Below are positions 13,501-24,044 of a DNA stretch of 64,000 bases, in pieces (positions within the stretch are counted from its first letter, which is position 1; each line of letters begins with the position of its first letter). The notes under the pieces were generated by a model, which saw nothing but the letters and a program-made list of their open reading frames with translations, was not told where the DNA came from and searched no databases. A program made the translations under genes and the position numbers. Origin of the DNA: Zygnema cylindricum. Lineage: Eukaryota > Streptophyta > Zygnematophyceae > Zygnematales > Zygnemataceae. Where the stretch lies: the NCBI GenBank assembly GCA_037447655.1, contig JBBHKE010001493.1:1-64000 (forward strand), written 5' to 3'.

Positions 13501-16500
13501 TTCAAAATCGTAAAAATGACGAAAAAATAAAGGATGACAAATGCAGCTCACCTCTGATGGGATCCTCCATGGAGTGCCATTCTCCCCAAGGGCAAGACTC
13601 ATCCCACGGGGCCCCATGGAAATATTTTCCCTCTCCGTCTTCATCTGTACTAGCTGAGGAACTTCCATCGATTTCCAGTTCCCAACGGTTCGATGGAGTT
13701 TTGTATACCAATTGCATTGAAAGTGAGACTTCTGGGTTTTCTCCATAGTCCGCAAAGGGCACTTCACCCACCTGAGAAAGAGAATGGTTACGATGAACTT
13801 TTAACTTTTTGGTAAAGGCAAGAAAAAAGGTCCATTTTGGTTCTGATTATGGTGCTGTCAATCAACGAAAACTGTGCAACATGGAAAGGCAAACTGGAGA
13901 AATATTCACTCGCTGACGCATGTAAATTTGTTTTGAAGGTAAATTTTCTAACAAGGGATTGCTTTGACTATGATGACTTCTGGTAGAGGTTTCATTTCAA
14001 AGACTCTCTTCAGCAAATTTCAAACCATAAGAGAAAAAAAGATGTAAATACTTAAAAGATAGAGAGACATTATCAGAACAAATAAACAAAGCACTTTCAA
14101 AAGTTGTTGCAATGAGATGGAGGACAGGCATCCGGCCTATTGCAATTTGAAACGTTAAAGAAACAACAATGAGGTAAAACAATAGGGCAAAAAAAAACAC
14201 CAGAACATTCTATAATAATTGTAATTTCCCGGACTGACTTCTGAAACTGGTCTATCCCACTACAACCTTCACATAAATAATCTGGGACCTAATACTATGG
14301 AGTGGGAAAAAAGCATGCTTGCAAAATCATGTGTGCAAAAAACGTTATTATTCTCCACAAACCTAAGACTCACTACACCTTGCAATTAGAGTTAGTGACT
14401 CATTTTACCAATTTTACGAACAGTAATTTGTGATTTTGGGTCAAAAAGACCTGCGACCGGATTAGAGCTATTAACTCCAAAAAGGGTGAAAGGTGTAGTA
14501 CTACAGTCCACACTATTTTGTGTCTAAACATTTAGCTCAACACTTAGTAAATTTCACACCGATTACAGTGACCAGTTAAGTTCCACTGACCAATTTTCCT
14601 GCGAAAAAATCGTAAAGACCCTCCAGGTGGTAAAGTACGGAAGGAACACGGTTTTGAAGTAGGTCTGATTCAAAGTGAAAAGATGGGAAAGTTCCTGGAA
14701 GTTGCTGGATGCCTTTGTATCCTTGTCTTTCAATCTCATTCACAGGAATAAATCCAGGCCATGGACTACATCACCCAAATCCACCTCACCTCCCACAAAC
14801 ATCAGACCAATGCAAATAAGAAACCACCAACATGAATAAGCAAACGTGAATCTGAAGTGAAAGGTGGCAAAAAAATTACCATTGGGAGTTTGAGAGAGCG
14901 CAGGCCAAGGTGCTAAGAAGAAGAGTCGCCTCAGAGGAATCAAAAACAACTCCACCCTTGGTAAGAGGAGCCAAAACCTGTTTCAAAATATTCCCCCACA
15001 GAGGCCCAATAAGCCAACAAATAAGTCAAGAGAGAGAAGAGAGAGAGAGAGAGAAAGTTTCCACAAACCTTGTAAACACAAACGGCTATGATCGATTTTT
15101 CAACGACACTAAGCTGACATTTTTTATGTGACGATGTCACGTAGTATAAACTGACTGACAAATGGAAAGCACTCTGAGGTCAAACAAAAATTAGCCAGAT
15201 GTATGCTTAGAATTTTACGATTGCCAATTGCTTTTTTTTTTTTTATTAGCTTAACAAATTCTGAACGCAATACACAGATTTATAAAATTACCAGGAAATG
15301 TTCTCGCCCAAAGAGGAGTTTTATTGGATGTTCCCGATTGCTCCATTCAATCATCATCTCTGAAAACCACAACTCCAGTTTCAACACATGGAACAAGTTT
15401 TACTTAAAAAAAATAAAATGTAGAGCTTAAAAGTTTGAAGAGAAAATCCTTCAAAAAAGGTGCTGCCATGAGCTCTCTAATAACCGAGTCAGGATATCCG
15501 GAGAGGCTGTAATTATGTTGGAAAATTGTGAAAAGGTTTTGCATTAATTTCAAAAGTTTCAAAAAAATTGCATTGGAAGTCTTGACTCACCTTTTCCCAT
15601 TTCAGACTTCTGTTTCAGTGCCTTAGAAGAAGGGAAAAAAAAAGAGAGACCGTAAGACTGTGTCCCATAACGAAGCTCATGGAAGACAGAGTGAAGCCAT
15701 GGAGCCTCCGACAAAGTGGACATTCCTCCTTCTTGCCACTGCACGCCCAAACCTAACTGTTAATAGCATAAGTATAATGAAACTGGCAAAAGTAAAAAGT
15801 TGCGTACTAGAAATGAAACTGTCAAAAAACAAAAGCTACAGACAATACAAATACTCTCTCGATGTTCATGAAACCACTCTAATAATAGAAGGTAGAAGAG
15901 AAGTACCCGTAAGCCTTCAATGCCGACAGCTTGCCACTGTCGAATAGTCCCTTCAACTCCTGCAATGAACCTGCGAAGAAAAAAGTGTCTCCATAATGAG
16001 ATAACCAGTAAATATTGGGACTTAAAGCACTACATGATCAAAACATCACCTTACAAATGTAAAATTGAAGTTTAACCTTAAATCTTAATGAATAGAAAGA
16101 CAAGCCAAAACATATAGTGCTATCTTAGTCAAGCTTCCACCTCCAGATTCACTGCGCACCTCTCCCAGGGTGTAGCAAGAGTGAAGTCATCGAAGCTCTC
16201 CAACTGTTCCCAAAATTTAACAAGAAAGCCACTTCAAACATCAGCTTGGGGGCAAAAGGAAAAGAGGCCAAAGAACCATATTATTATTCTTATTATTATG
16301 ATTAAGGCTGACAAAACCAGCTCACAAAAATACTTTCACCTTGACTCTGTGACAACTGCATGCAGATTCTGAACCAATTGTTATTCTCTACTCCCAACAA
16401 TGTATTCAGTTATTCTTGCCATCACAAATCACCTTATGCAATTTTTCAGTGTCTTATTTAGTCAAAACTCTTCAACCAAACGTTCAACAGTAAATTCGAA

Positions 16501-16765
16501 CATAGATGGATTGGAGAACATAGATGCGCTGACGTCTGTCCTATGAAGCCCCAGCTGTTGCTCTGATTTTAAAAATGAATGAGATGAACGTCTGATTCAA
16601 TAATCAACCGTTTCCAGAGGCCGTATCTCACTTCTTTATTTGGAGCAACCATAACAATGAGGGCAATCAATGGATGGGCCTTCCTATACTGTAGGCAAAC
16701 AAAAGAAAGCAAGCCTTTGAGCCCAATAAGCTCAAGAGACGCAGGATGTTGGAAAATGTACATTG

Positions 16766-16827
<62 letters not shown>

Positions 16828-18654
16828 ATGTACCTGTACAAGATATATATGAGACTAACCTTAATCAAAATCCATTTTTGTCATTTCTGTTTTTCATTTA
16901 GAGAGCAAATGTAAAAGCTGAACCCTATATGCAGTCAACACGCACTAAGAGATTGTTACTCTCAAAAACAAATTGTACCAATTAACCTGCATTTTGTACG
17001 ACTGAATCAATTCACCCTTCAAGAATTTGTTCACCATGTTTATCCTTTGTTCTTCATGAAATTCTGCTTATAGGGCGTCAAGCTATCATTTTATATAGCC
17101 GATATAATGGCTGTAATGCAACTCTGCATTCTCAATTAATTGTGGCTCCTTATAACAAGTGTTGTGCTCTCCTCACTATGCTGCCAACCGCTATTAGAGT
17201 AAAAGAATTATTAGTGTAAATGCAAAATTAGAATGCATAACACTAGTTTACTGTAGGGAGATGTGGCGGGTTGCAGTCCATGGCCTTAAATAGTGTAGTG
17301 AACACTGTATTAAGATTTTCGGCGGAAAGAGGGAGAGACCAAATTAGTGTTATTAACTTTAATAGCGATGGGCTGTGTACACAAGCAGCAATTTGCTTTT
17401 AGAATTAGAAAATTCCTGATGTAAAGCATTAGGTTATTTTAATTTAACGTTTTTAGCACCGTAATCAAATTGACGGTTACGCCGATGTCTAAACAAAAAT
17501 GACATCTTTGCAGAGCACCAAATGGGCGCTAAAAATACAGGATTCTCATAACAGTGCAATACAAAACTGAAAGCCCAAAATTTCTTGACCTCAGATGCAT
17601 TTTTTTTTTTTTCACAGAGTGTGAAATTGAGTAATGCATATTCTGTGCCGTGCCAATTTTATTTCTTTTGGTGGGAAAATGCAGCCTTGGATTTTCATTG
17701 TTCATAAAACAAGCGCATTCTAGTACACCAAAAAATTAGAGTTGAGAAATTATTAGAGTGGGGTTTTTATTAGTGTAACTAATTTGAATTCAGTTCCAAA
17801 TGACATGACTATTTCTGAATCGTTTAAAAAATTAGCGTTAAGAAAACAATTACTAATATCATTGACAATACTTTAGGTTTAAGGGGTAAAATTTGGGGGA
17901 CCAAAATAGTGTAATTGACGTTAATAACGATACACGTTGTAACATAGAGATGAACGTTTCAGTAGGCATTAAATTCAAGCATTATACACTCAAGTATTTA
18001 CAATCTCTTTCATACTCTCCATTATCCAACCGATTATATTTAAATCACGCAACATGGTAGATAACCTCGAAGTTACACCATTCTAACCAGTCTTCTTATA
18101 TAACAAGAAAAACCTCGCATATTACAATTAAACTAACAAAATACTTTAGGACAGAAAAAACAGTATTTTTATTATAACAACCAAAGGAATCCACAGAGAG
18201 AGGAAAATTTGAGACCAAGGGGAGTAAGTCACGGTTGAGAATGTGTGGTTGTCCGTGATCAGAAAAATAGAACTCATATGTTTTCCAATCCCTTACAAGG
18301 ATAATTGAAAATTAACATTCTTGTAAGACTGCCAATTTGAACATTCTCATTCAATTCTCCTTTTTGACTAAAGAATTAGTGAAAATTGCTTTTTAACTAA
18401 GGAAATAAAGTAACAATCTTTTGACTCTTTCATTACACTCTCTCGTCTCTTTCTTCTTCATGGATCAAACGAACAGGATAAACTAAAAAGATGAATGAAT
18501 GCTTTGAAGGTAATCAGAAGTCATTCGCTCATACCTCTTCTTCTTCCTCTTCTTCGAGTTCTTCCCCTTCTTCCTGGAAGGTCTCTTGATGCTTAGAGTC
18601 AGGGATTGCGGCAGAGTCATGGCTGACATTTTTGTTAAACGAAACTGAAGCCAT
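1954..18654 (-). CDS. RAB3GAP1: Rab3 GTPase-activating protein catalytic subunit (22 exons)
   Basis: In animals this subunit acts with RAB3GAP2 as a GAP for Rab3 and a GEF for Rab18, in membrane traffic. Exons, in transcript order: 18654-18535, 16203-16160, 15970-15907, 15756-15591, 15359-15292, 14977-14880, 14765-14591, 13771-13552, 12692-12569, 12233-12118, 11726-11625, 10242-10123, 9649-9516, 9126-8728, 8147-8018 (or to 7978), 7614-7385, 6987-6913, 6413-6368, 6106-5499, 4872-4677, 3206-2998, 2355-1954. All junctions are GT-AG and in phase if the inner donor at 8018 is used, giving about 1,281 residues; human RAB3GAP1 is 981. The start is MASVSFNK followed by an acidic run (EELEEEEEEE), then FDDFTLATPWERFI. 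Diagnostic blocks include PPDSLLARLALHAL, CCLLHQKLQM, LTEDM, MSAFKAANPGAALEDF and FVRWYSPKDW. The Arg in FVRW appears to be the catalytic Arg of the human protein (R728, from memory). The extra length lies in Ser/Glu-rich linkers in exons 14-16 and 19. Confidence 0.95.
3207..4676 (-). repeat. Rab3GAP1 intron with purine and CA/CGCA microsatellites
   Basis: This 1.47-kb intron joins exons that match in phase (1 to 1). It contains a GGAGGGA-type tandem tract (about 3,272-3,340) that grades into GA-rich sequence to about 3,485. It also contains a compound (CA)n / (CGCA)n tract with a CG-rich core at about 4,457-4,580. The open frames across these tracts are repeat translations and not genes. Confidence 0.85.
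8942..9013 (-). repeat. 18-bp coding tandem repeat in Rab3GAP1 exon 14
   Basis: Four adjacent 18-bp units (8942-8959, 8960-8977, 8978-8995, 8996-9013) keep the frame. On the minus strand they encode imperfect six-residue repeats of the FKAEND type. They lie in the variable acidic linker after the conserved LHQKLQM and LALCIRQK segments. Confidence 0.85.
9327..9492. repeat. GA-rich and GAATA/GAATG pentamer microsatellite
   Basis: Purine-rich sequence (about 9,327-9,403) passes into irregular five-base repeats of the AATAG/AATGG type (about 9,404-9,492). It sits inside the Rab3GAP1 intron between exons 9649-9516 and 9126-8728. Confidence 0.75.
10292..10343. repeat. 26-bp direct duplication
   Basis: The unit at 10292-10317 is repeated exactly at 10318-10343 (core CCATTGTTATCGAGACC). 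It lies in the Rab3GAP1 intron just upstream, in the gene's sense, of the exon at 10242-10123. Confidence 0.85.
10572..10716. mobile_element. Fold-back MITE, family 1, copy A
   Basis: The element is about 145 bp and its two halves are near inverted complements. The ends read TAGGTTTAATGTGCAAAA and, on the other strand, TAGGTTCAATGTGCAAAA. Both are bounded by TA, which would fit a TA target duplication of the Tc1/mariner kind. It has no coding capacity. A related copy with the same internal GGAAA-GCTATAT-TTACCCC order lies at 37263-37387. Confidence 0.65.
11318..11518. mobile_element. Fold-back MITE, family 2, copy A
   Basis: About 201 bp, with ends CTGCCCATTACTATTAG and (reverse strand) CTGCCCATCACTAGTAG, each next to TA. 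The interior resembles copies near 17.2 kb and 47.7 kb (shared CTCCCTTAAATA and ACACTATTTTATG blocks on the reverse strand). It lies in a Rab3GAP1 intron and has no coding capacity. Confidence 0.65.
12706..13145. repeat. Decayed minisatellite of about 46 bp (roughly nine units)
   Basis: On the plus strand a loose unit recurs every 40-70 bases, usually about 46. It runs CAACATTTTTTATG, then a GTCTGATGAAAGACAAAA-like block, then TTGAGGATTG. I can trace roughly nine diverged copies. The array fills about half of the Rab3GAP1 intron between exons 13771-13552 and 12692-12569. Open frames across it are artefacts of the repeat. Confidence 0.65.
16769..16824. repeat. (AT)28 microsatellite
   Basis: An uninterrupted AT dinucleotide tract lies in the large second-exon-proximal intron (16,204-18,534) of Rab3GAP1. 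Confidence 0.95.
17182..17376. mobile_element. Fold-back MITE, family 2, copy B
   Basis: The ends GCCAACCGCTATTAGAGT and (reverse strand) GCCCATCGCTATTAAAGT form imperfect terminal inverted repeats of about 40 bp. The interior shares GAATTATTAGTGTAAATGC, AGGGAGATGTGGC and CCTTAAATAGT with the copy near 47.7 kb. It lies in the long 5' intron of Rab3GAP1. Sequence at 17,700-17,940 looks like a further decayed relative. Confidence 0.6.
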
Positions 18655-19220
18655 AACAAAGACTGCTATAAATTATATTATGTTTGTAAATTCAGTTTTC
18701 TTAAAAGCAAAGTTGTTTCAAAAACAGTTTAATAAGCACAACAAATGAAATGGACAACCTTCCTTCAAGAGCAGCAACAGGATGGAAACCTTTGGCTAAT
18801 GACAGGAACCAATTAGTGTTCCGTTGTACTGTCCACGTGTAATGGAATAGACTCTCCTTAGTCCTTACAACAGCAAATGAGATCGTCATGGCACACCACC
18901 GTACAGACTGGAAACATATTCACGACGCGTGTCCTTCAAATTTTGACTCGTCATGATCTTTCCGTAAGTTTAAAAAGTTCATAACGTGCAAAATTCATGC
19001 GGGGAACCGGCATGAAACGTAAAATGGAGGTATGGAAACATCCACTCGAGGGAGTTTCCGCACAATATGCCAATTTCGTGCGGTTTCCTTACGGAATGTC
19101 TGGACTTTCAGGACACAAATAAAGTACGATTCCATCGTGGCATTTGTGAAACGGATCGCGTCCAGGAATGTCCAAGACACGTCGCAGCCGTGAACACGTA
19201 ATCTAGACGGCCAGTTAACT

Positions 19221-19339
19221 CCTTTAGCATCATAAATGCCGTCAGCAATATGAGACAAATTCCGAAATTTGCGTGTACCATGTCATTAACTATTTGATTG
19301 CATACTGCCACATACACATGGACAAAATGGATGCGAAAG
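19221..19339. repeat. Direct repeat, left copy (119 bp)
   Basis: It matches 19967-20084 along its whole length with only about four differences, starting CCTTTAGCATCATAAATGCC and ending ATGGATGCGAAAG. The sequences outside the two copies differ, so the duplication ends are sharp. No function is apparent. Confidence 0.9.
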
Positions 19340-19516
19340 GGCTTTTCATGTGATCTTCTTAGATCGTTACTTTGATCAGCGACCGTCCGATCGTCCAAAT
19401 CTGACGGTTTAAATAAAAAGTCGCTCAAAACTCACAGAAAAAGATTTTTTTGTCCGTTTTTTTTTTCAAATTTAGACATGACGTTTAATTCTCTGTCGAT
19501 CCATGTGCAACTCAAC

Positions 19517-19848
19517 CCTGTTACTAGTGTTGGGTATCGAGAACCCTTTGCCGATATTCGATATATATCGAATTTCAGGTACCCGATAATCGATATATCG
19601 CCTCGATATATCGAAAACCAAATCATCGCGATATATCGGCAATATATCGTATCGCCAATATATCGAGCCATAAAAAAATGAATATCCGTACGATTTTCAG
19701 TACGATTTTCCGTACTATGACTGTACGGAAACCCATTATGTTGGTCCCGGTACGATATATCGAGGAATTTGCTCGATCGATATTCAATATATCGAATATC
19801 GCAATTATCGCGATATGAATTTACCCGATACCCAACACTACCTGTTAC
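19517..19848. mobile_element. hAT-like non-autonomous element with 8-bp target-site duplication
   Basis: The 316-bp element at 19525-19840 begins TAGTGTTGGGTATCG and ends with its exact inverse, CGATACCCAACACTA. It is bounded on both sides by CCTGTTAC (19517-19524 and 19841-19848). An 8-bp target duplication and a TIR of the YAGTGTTGGG type are hallmarks of the hAT superfamily. The interior has no transposase and is full of CGATATATCG-like palindromes, so it must have been moved in trans. Confidence 0.85.
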
Positions 19849-19966
19849 TATTTTATTTCATTTTGCGGCCAATATAATATGGGTCTTAAGGGTATATTGT
19901 ATTTTTTTCGTACAGTAGGCATATTGTATGGGTATACTTTCACCTACTTTTGAACTATGGTTAAAT

Positions 19967-20084
19967 CCTTTAGCATCATAAATGCCGTCAGCAATATGAG
20001 ACAAATTCCGAAATTTGCGTGTTCCATGCCATTAACTTTTGATTGCATACTGCCACATACACATGGACAAAATGGATGCGAAAG
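19967..20084. repeat. Direct repeat, right copy (118 bp)
   Basis: This is the partner of 19221-19339 in the same orientation. It ends 81 bp before the first ATG of the FAD oxidoreductase open frame, so it probably contributes to that gene's promoter or 5' untranslated region. Confidence 0.9.
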
Positions 20085-20165
20085 CACCTTTTCTGTATGC
20101 CTGACTGCTTGCATGTGTATTGCTGCAAACCCTAAATTCTCTAAACATCATAATTCTCATCAGCC

Positions 20166-21536
20166 ATGCTTCCTCGTTCTATTTATTTTCCTTGTCCCTG
20201 TCCTTCAAGCAGCCCGCCATCCTTTTCCCTTACTTTTTTCCCTGTTGTAACTCGTAATCCTCTTGTAACCCATAGTCCTCTTAGAAACCATAGTCCTCGA
20301 GTGTTTCGACGATTGACGACGACCATGGCTGCCATGGATGCCGATCCAGGTTCTTTTTCTTCTTCCTCCACCTCCAAACACGCTATCGTATGTGGTGCGG
20401 GTGTCATTGGGGCTTGCACCGCATATTACCTCTCTCAGAAAGGTATACAAGTAACAGTTGTTGAAAAGTGTCACGTCGCGTCTTCAGCTTCTGGAAAGGC
20501 TGGTGGGTTTCTGGCTCTTGATTGGTGCAGAGGCCCTCTTGACCAGTTGGCACGTGTCAGTTTCGGGTTGCACGAACAGCTAGCAGATGAGCTGAACGGG
20601 TCTGATTTTGGATACCGAAGAGTCGACACATTGAGTGTGACAATTCGCGAATCTTCCTCTTCAGTCAATGAGAGAATGCCAGGTGGCAATGGATCCCTTC
20701 CTAAGTGGATAGATGGGCCTGTAAGTCGGAGTTCCTCCATTGGTACTGCAAAGGACACCGCTCAGGTCCATCCAAAGCTTTTCACTGAAACTATTTTAAA
20801 GAAAGCCATGGAAAACTATGGTGTTCAGTTAATCATAGGAGATGTGCAAGAAGTCGTGGTTAAAAAGCAAACCAAGGATATCGTTGAAAAAGGAACAACT
20901 AAGGCAAAAATGGTGGACAAAGTAACTGGGGTTATTGTCGATGGAAAGGAGATTCCTGCAGATATAGTAGTAGTAGCCATGGGGCCTTGGTCCAGCCATA
21001 ACAAGCTTGTTAGCCAACTGACCCAAATCTCAGGTCTTAAGGCTCATAGCATTGTATTAAAGCCGTCTAATGCCAATCTCATCTCACCACACATGCTTTT
21101 TCTGCAATACAGAACTAAAGAGGGGAAGGCCATGGAGCCAGAAGTTTATCCTAGGTCCACAGGAGAAGTGTACGTTTGTGGAGTGTCAGAGGATGTAGAG
21201 ACACCTAAAAATCCACTAGATGTACAACCTACAGCTGGAGCTTCGTCTATTTTACGCCAAGTGGCAGCAACTGTATCCAGCCACCTGGCAGATGCAGATT
21301 GTGTGGTAGAACAGGCTTGTTTATTACCTTGTTCAGAAGATGGAATGCCTCTCATTGGTGCAATTCCAGGAGTGGAGGGAGCCTATGTTGGAACCGGACA
21401 CAGCTGTTGGGGAATTTTGAATGGTCCAGGCACAGGATTGGCTTTAGCTGAACTTATTGCAGAAGGCGTCAGTAAAACAGTGAATCTTAAGGCTTTTGAT
21501 CCACAACGTTTCCTCGTTGAAGCAAGGCGTCGATGA
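20166..21536 (+). CDS. FAD-dependent oxidoreductase, DAO superfamily (TDA3-like), single exon
   Basis: A 456-residue open frame without introns. Residues 71-101 form a dinucleotide-binding fold with the motif GAGVIG (77-82) followed by a strand ending VTVVEK, the classic FAD-binding start of D-amino-acid-oxidase-like enzymes. The C-terminal part carries the second FAD-contact region, GTGHSCWGILNGPGTG, and LLPCSEDGMPLIG. This layout resembles yeast Tda3 and its plant relatives, whose substrate is not established. The first 53 residues are rich in Ser, Pro and Arg with few acidic residues, so they could be an organelle-targeting peptide. Alternatively translation starts at Met54 (20325), which has a strong ACCATGGCT context. 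Conserved sequence begins only after residue 70, so similarity does not decide the start. It is divergent from Rab3GAP1. Lack of introns sets it apart from its neighbours. Confidence 0.9.
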   Translation: MLPRSIYFPCPCPSSSPPSFSLTFFPVVTRNPLVTHSPLRNHSPRVFRRLTTTMAAMDADPGSFSSSSTSKHAIVCGAGVIGACTAYYLSQKGIQVTVVEKCHVASSASGKAGGFLALDWCRGPLDQLARVSFGLHEQLADELNGSDFGYRRVDTLSVTIRESSSSVNERMPGGNGSLPKWIDGPVSRSSSIGTAKDTAQVHPKLFTETILKKAMENYGVQLIIGDVQEVVVKKQTKDIVEKGTTKAKMVDKVTGVIVDGKEIPADIVVVAMGPWSSHNKLVSQLTQISGLKAHSIVLKPSNANLISPHMLFLQYRTKEGKAMEPEVYPRSTGEVYVCGVSEDVETPKNPLDVQPTAGASSILRQVAATVSSHLADADCVVEQACLLPCSEDGMPLIGAIPGVEGAYVGTGHSCWGILNGPGTGLALAELIAEGVSKTVNLKAFDPQRFLVEARRR

Positions 21537-24044
21537 GGGAAAAGGTTTAGTTTGTTCCGGTAGTCGAAGTTCAGTGTAATAAGGTAAGGCTGGTTGAGGA
21601 AAAAAAGATTAATAAATGTAAATTGGGCACTTGAGACCGGGAATGTTTGTTGAGCCGGTTCATATAACAGTATTTGGCATGGCTGTTTGTCAAGAGGCGA
21701 GGATGTAAAACATTCAATCTTGATATGATTCCAAAAATACAATAAAAAATTGCAGGTTATAGTTTCGACTATTGTCGCTTGCCTGCAATATTCGAGTGCA
21801 AGAACAAGATGGCACAAATTGTTCATTCAATTTTTGTTTAAATTTCTTGCATCAAGATTCATCTACTATTGGGAGTGAGTACTGGGCAATACCGGTTATC
21901 AAAGACAACCGATCTTTAGTTCATATGAGCACCAGTGACAGTTCCGTTTATCGAAATTTCAGTTTGTTTGGTCATGTGTGGAACGGAGTAAAACAAGCGG
22001 CTTTGACAATTTTAGAAGAGGTGGTGACCTTAAGAAGTGAAAATACCGACCTAATCTTTGAGGGTTTCTATTGGTTCAACCTTTCTATTGGTTCCACTAG
22101 GTTTGATCTTGGGATCCTTAATTTCCTTTTCATCATTGGCCATCTTGTCTATAGCTTGATATCTCAAGTACCTTTGGCGGTCTATTTTTACTTTCAACAA
22201 GAAAAAAAAGATTTGTATTGCTTATTTTGGGGATGTGCAGTGATTATGATTAAAATACTCGTTGAAATATTAAGCAAACGAGTTGGTACGATCTTGAATG
22301 CTTGGAATATGCTTGTAATTTGTAGGTTGAACAATGGACCACAAAGATAAATTCCTTGACATTATCAGCAATACATGGTTTAGGAGATCAACTATGATAG
22401 GCCCAAAAATCTCTTTTAATAATATTTTGAAAGTAACTTAAAGAAAAGTACAAACCAGACACGTTCATTTTATATGTACCAAACATGAGAAAGCTGACAT
22501 GTATAATGGTGATGTTACAAGTTAAGACGGTCTTTAGACCTTACATAATTCAAATGTTTCAAAATGCGGCAAATCGTACAGTTTTGCATGCGACAAATTG
22601 TCCCTTGAGGCAACGCATACATAAAGCTGTATGAAAGCTAGATCAAAATTACAGCAAAACTGGAGAAGAAGAAACTACAAAATGACTAGAGTGAATCTTG
22701 AACAATATTATAATAAAAACCAGAACAACATTACAACAAAGTTGGAGCAAAAGTACGACAATGAAATATGAAAGAGTACTTGCTTAGTCGGTTGGCCGGT
22801 TACAGAGTAGGCAACTCTACAGTTGACATGTGGGGTATGTTCAGGCAGGAGAATATTCATTTTGGTGGAGAATGGCAGGTCCAAGAGGCAAGAGTGGGCA
22901 AAAAACAAAATTTGAAGGGACTCTCCCGTACATTTCTGTACTGTATTGTTACAGAAAAGGGAAAGAGTTGGCAAACAACCTTGTCAGTATGACCGTGTTA
23001 ATTCACAAGAGAAAGTTCTTGATTTTAGAAATGGAAACAAATCAATGCTCCTGCTGAAAACATACAATTATTTTCTTTGCTTCTAAAATCCCGTTTGTTG
23101 ACTGCAAACGACATTTCAACATTCGGGAAACTTCTCTCCCTGTCAATTTTCATTGGAGTTAGTCTCTCGTCAAATTATGGTGTAAAATAAAAATAGTTGT
23201 AGTCTCATAATAACAACATAGAAGTGTGCATAGTTTGTAGAGACTTCCATATTTTCATAATTATGAAATTTCTTAATTTTCTGTTCTTATGCTATCACAA
23301 CTTTTTAGTAACATAAATTCACTTTTCCACGAAAACAAACTCTCATCTTGATTTTATAATTTCATAATATCACATTTTTGCCAAATCTCATAACTTCATT
23401 ACAATTTCATCAAACATAAAAACACCATCCTTTTATTGCTTATTAAATGCTTGGAGCTATTAATTTGAAACAATTTTATTTTTTTGAGGAAAAACAAAGT
23501 TTAAGCTAACTCCATGTTCTCTACACGATGATGATGAAGTTGTTTAGTCATTCCTATCATCAACGTGAACCTGGTTTATGCCTTAAATCAAGATTATTGT
23601 TTAAATTTGATCTTTTGAATAATCTATCTTTGATGATAAATTACTGAAGATTTTTGTATCATAAAAACATTGAGGCAATCACCAAACTTCCAACAAGTTG
23701 ACCCATAGAACATCGACTTAGTTCTTAATTACAGTAGATGTTGTAATGCATTTTATTTGATACGACATCAAATATTCCCTGCCTGGCTTCTTTGTTTCCA
23801 AAAGAAGTATCTATTATACCCACCGGAATTACCATTAATGTTTACAAAAATTCGGCAAATTAAACATAAACACCACCCAACAAAGAGCTTATAATTGTGT
23901 CAATCATCGAATCCCAAAATAACACAATAAAAACCTTGATCAAAGTAAAAGACAATTTAACCCCTTTGAGTACAGGGGTTGAATAAAAAGTAAAATAAAG
24001 GTGAAGATGAATCATGAGACCAAACTAAAAGATAATAGAAATCA
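21537..24044. other. Convergent intergenic region after the FAD oxidoreductase
   Basis: Possible AATAAA polyadenylation signals for the FAD gene lie at 21611-21616 and 21741-21746. The remainder up to the stop codon of the minus-strand carboxypeptidase is AT-rich and I find no recognisable gene. The one long open frame is listed separately. Confidence 0.6.
21925..22350 (+). CDS. Doubtful hypothetical membrane protein
   Basis: An open frame of 141 residues from an ATG at 21925; the frame is open without an ATG from 21772. Two hydrophobic stretches (around LGILNFLFIIGHLVYSLI and LFWGCAVIMIKILVEIL) could be membrane segments. I recognise no family. It lies just downstream of the FAD gene and could be part of its 3' untranslated region or an exon of an unrecognised gene, but chance is the simplest explanation in sequence this AT-rich. 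Confidence 0.15.
   Translation: MSTSDSSVYRNFSLFGHVWNGVKQAALTILEEVVTLRSENTDLIFEGFYWFNLSIGSTRFDLGILNFLFIIGHLVYSLISQVPLAVYFYFQQEKKDLYCLFWGCAVIMIKILVEILSKRVGTILNAWNMLVICRLNNGPQR

Larger units (their letters stand above)
18655..20165. promoter_or_regulatory. Divergent intergenic region between Rab3GAP1 and the FAD oxidoreductase
   Basis: About 1.5 kb separates the two start codons, which point away from each other, so both promoters must lie here. I could not identify a credible TATA box or other defined site. The region is disturbed by a duplicated 119-bp segment (19221-19339 and 19967-20084) and by a hAT-like element between the two copies. Short open frames on either strand have no recognisable domain. 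Confidence 0.5.
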
